DNA from: JAAXGX01 sp965203565
Lineage (GTDB): Bacteria; Acidobacteriota; Vicinamibacteria; Vicinamibacterales; UBA8438
Direction: 5' to 3'
DNA length: 64,000 bases
NCBI GenBank assembly: GCA_965203565.1
Contig: OZ241896.1
Location: forward strand, 2,046,001-2,110,000
Both the position numbers and the translations under genes were made by a program. Shown here one piece after another: positions 62,627-64,000 of this stretch. Below the pieces are notes generated by a model. That model was given only the letters and a program-made list of their open reading frames with translations. It was not told the DNA's origin and searched no databases. Position 1 is the stretch's first letter. Each line of letters begins with the position of its first letter.

Positions 62627-64000
62627 ATGACGTTTGCACGGTGGGCGCGGCGCGCCGGCCGCCTGTCGTCGATCGGGGCGACGGCGGCGCTGACGGGCGC
62701 CTGCGCGCTCGCGCAGGCGCCGGCGATAGACGAAGCGCGGGCGTTCGTCGAGGACGCCGAGGCGCGGCTGCTCGACCTGTGGATCGACGCCGGCCGCGCG
62801 GCATGGGTCCAGAACAACTTCATCACGGACGACACCAACGCGATCGCCGCCGCCGCCAGCGCCGACCTGATGGCGGCGACGACCGAGCTGGCCGCGGCGG
62901 CGGCCCGGTTCGACGATCTGGCCCTGCCTCCCGACCTCGACCGCAAGCTGCTCCGCCTGAAGACGTCGCTCGCCGCGGTCGCGCCGTCCGAACCCGGTCT
63001 CCAGCGCGAGCTCGCCCGGATCATGACCGAGATGGAAGGGATCTACGGCCAGGGCGAATACTGTCCGGAGGACGGAGGCGCCTGCCTGGATCTGCCCGCC
63101 ATGGAGCGGTTGTTCGCCGCGGCGCGGGACACGGACGAGCTGGTCGACGTCTGGAGCGGATGGCGGCGGGTCTCGCGGCCGATGCGTCCGCTTTATGAAC
63201 GGTTCGTCGAACTGTCGAACGCCGGCGCCCGGGAACTCGGCTTCGCCGACACCGGCGAGATGTGGCGTTCCAGGTACGACATGCCTCCCGACGACTTCGT
63301 GGCGGAGATCGAGCGGGTGTGGCGGCAGGTCCGTCCGCTCTACGAGGCGCTGCACTGCCACGTGCGCACCGCGCTGGCCGACGAGCTCGGCACCGCCGTC
63401 GTGCCGCGCGACGAGCCGATCCCGGCGCATCTGCTCGGCGACATGTGGAGTCAGAACTGGGTGAACGTCCACGGCGCCGTCGGTCCCCGGGGCGCCGGCC
63501 CGGGTTACGACCTCACGCGGCTGCTCGAGCGGGCGCGGGTCGACGCGCGCGGGATGGTGCGGTACGGCGAACGGTTCTTCGGCTCGCTCGGGTTCGAGCC
63601 GCTGCCCGCGACGTTCTGGGACCGCTCGCTCTTCGTCAAGCCGGCCGACCGCGACGTCGTGTGCCACGCCAGCGCCTGGGACCTCGACTTCGATCTCGAC
63701 GTGCGCATCAAGATGTGCATCGACGTCACCGGCGAGGATTTCGTAACCGTTCACCACGAGCTGGGCCACAACTACTACCAGCGCGCCTATCGCCGGCTCG
63801 ACCCCCTCTACCGCGACGGCGCCAACGACGGATTCCACGAAGCGATCGGCGACACCGTCGCCCTGTCGATCACGCCGGAATATCTGGTGCGGGTCGGGTT
63901 GCTGGGCCGCGCTCCGGCCGCCGGACGCGACGTCGGTCTGCTGCTGCGGCGGGCCCTCGACAAGGTGGCTTTCCTCCCGTTCGGCCTGCTGGTGGACCAG
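62627..64000 (+). CDS. Exported M2-family metallopeptidase (angiotensin-converting-enzyme-like), truncated by window edge
   Basis: The frame is open from ATG 62627 to the right edge, 458 codons, and the gene continues outside. It has a signal peptide (ATAALTGACALAQA, with a Cys that might be a lipobox). The ACE-like fold shows AAWVQNNFITDDTN, PMRPLYERFVELSNAGARELG in two parts, MWSQNWVNVHG and the zinc motif HELGH at residues 377-381. The third ligand is Glu405, 28 residues after the first His as in ACE. It is probably a dipeptidyl carboxypeptidase outside the cytoplasm. CAGGA lies 7-11 bases before the start. Confidence 0.93.
   Translation, partial: MTFARWARRAGRLSSIGATAALTGACALAQAPAIDEARAFVEDAEARLLDLWIDAGRAAWVQNNFITDDTNAIAAAASADLMAATTELAAAAARFDDLALPPDLDRKLLRLKTSLAAVAPSEPGLQRELARIMTEMEGIYGQGEYCPEDGGACLDLPAMERLFAAARDTDELVDVWSGWRRVSRPMRPLYERFVELSNAGARELGFADTGEMWRSRYDMPPDDFVAEIERVWRQVRPLYEALHCHVRTALADELGTAVVPRDEPIPAHLLGDMWSQNWVNVHGAVGPRGAGPGYDLTRLLERARVDARGMVRYGERFFGSLGFEPLPATFWDRSLFVKPADRDVVCHASAWDLDFDLDVRIKMCIDVTGEDFVTVHHELGHNYYQRAYRRLDPLYRDGANDGFHEAIGDTVALSITPEYLVRVGLLGRAPAAGRDVGLLLRRALDKVAFLPFGLLVDQ

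Overview
The window is about 70% G+C, coding-dense and bacterial. It shows no phage, insertion sequence, CRISPR array or rRNA. The gene mix suggests an uncultured member of the Acidobacteriota: secreted S9 and M2 peptidases, a PQQ dehydrogenase, a c-type-haem copper-monooxygenase-like protein, a PilMN(OP)Q operon, a 2-oxoacid:ferredoxin oxidoreductase beside sucCD and mdh, and a b6f-like complex with a large multihaem cytochrome. The phylum is an inference from gene content, not a measured placement.

Layout. 1-5.1 kb: right end of a BREX phage-defence locus (C-terminal part of a P-loop ATPase, pglZ, brxL). 5.1-5.9 kb: a higBA toxin-antitoxin pair with a promoter/operator in an A+T-richer patch. 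6.0-13.0 kb: four exported enzymes and tRNA-Ala(CGC). 13.0-16.7 kb (minus strand): rplM-rpsI-rpsB-tsf-pyrH-frr. 16.7-22.5 kb: type IV pilus operon pilM-pilN-pilOP-pilQ and two envelope proteins. 22.5-26.2 kb: an M24 aminopeptidase, accB, accC and thiE. 26.1-28.5 kb: a sodium:neurotransmitter-type symporter and folD. 28.5-36.3 kb (minus strand): serA-kdsB-pyrG-kdsA-kdsD-lapB-coaE, a Kdo/LPS operon in which lapB carries a frameshift. 36.3-43.3 kb: a structured leader, then mdh-sucC-sucD, korA-korB, ndk and a DUF2905 gene. 43.4-49.8 kb: a respiratory operon of HEAT-repeat protein, Rieske protein, split cytochrome b and an eight-haem cytochrome c. 49.8-64 kb: pgi, a crotonase, a CoA-transferase, glnK-amt, a Rap1a-type immunity protein, initiator tRNA-Met, cutA, a DedA/YqaA-type membrane protein, an RsbU-type phosphatase, a DUF2007-RNase III fusion, an AAA ATPase, purA and an M2 peptidase that runs off the window.

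How the genes fit together. The Kdo operon joins sugar isomerase (KdsD), Kdo-8-P synthase (KdsA), CTP supply (PyrG), CMP-Kdo synthetase (KdsB) and the LPS-rate regulator LapB; KdsC is absent. The kor-suc-mdh block covers 2-oxoglutarate to succinate, plus malate/oxaloacetate, with ferredoxin as electron acceptor. The Rieske/cytochrome b operon probably passes quinol electrons to its own multihaem subunit.

No stretch longer than about 300 bases lacks a gene. The longest non-coding stretches are 5775-6034 (higBA promoter) and 36318-36571 (leader RNA, terminator-like hairpin and two DnaA-box-like sites). I did not find a whole system that I would call undescribed. The strongest leads are the leader upstream of mdh, the coiled-coil octahaem subunit, the DUF2007-RNase III and PilO-PilP fusions, the lapB frameshift and the G17 tract before the PQQ dehydrogenase.
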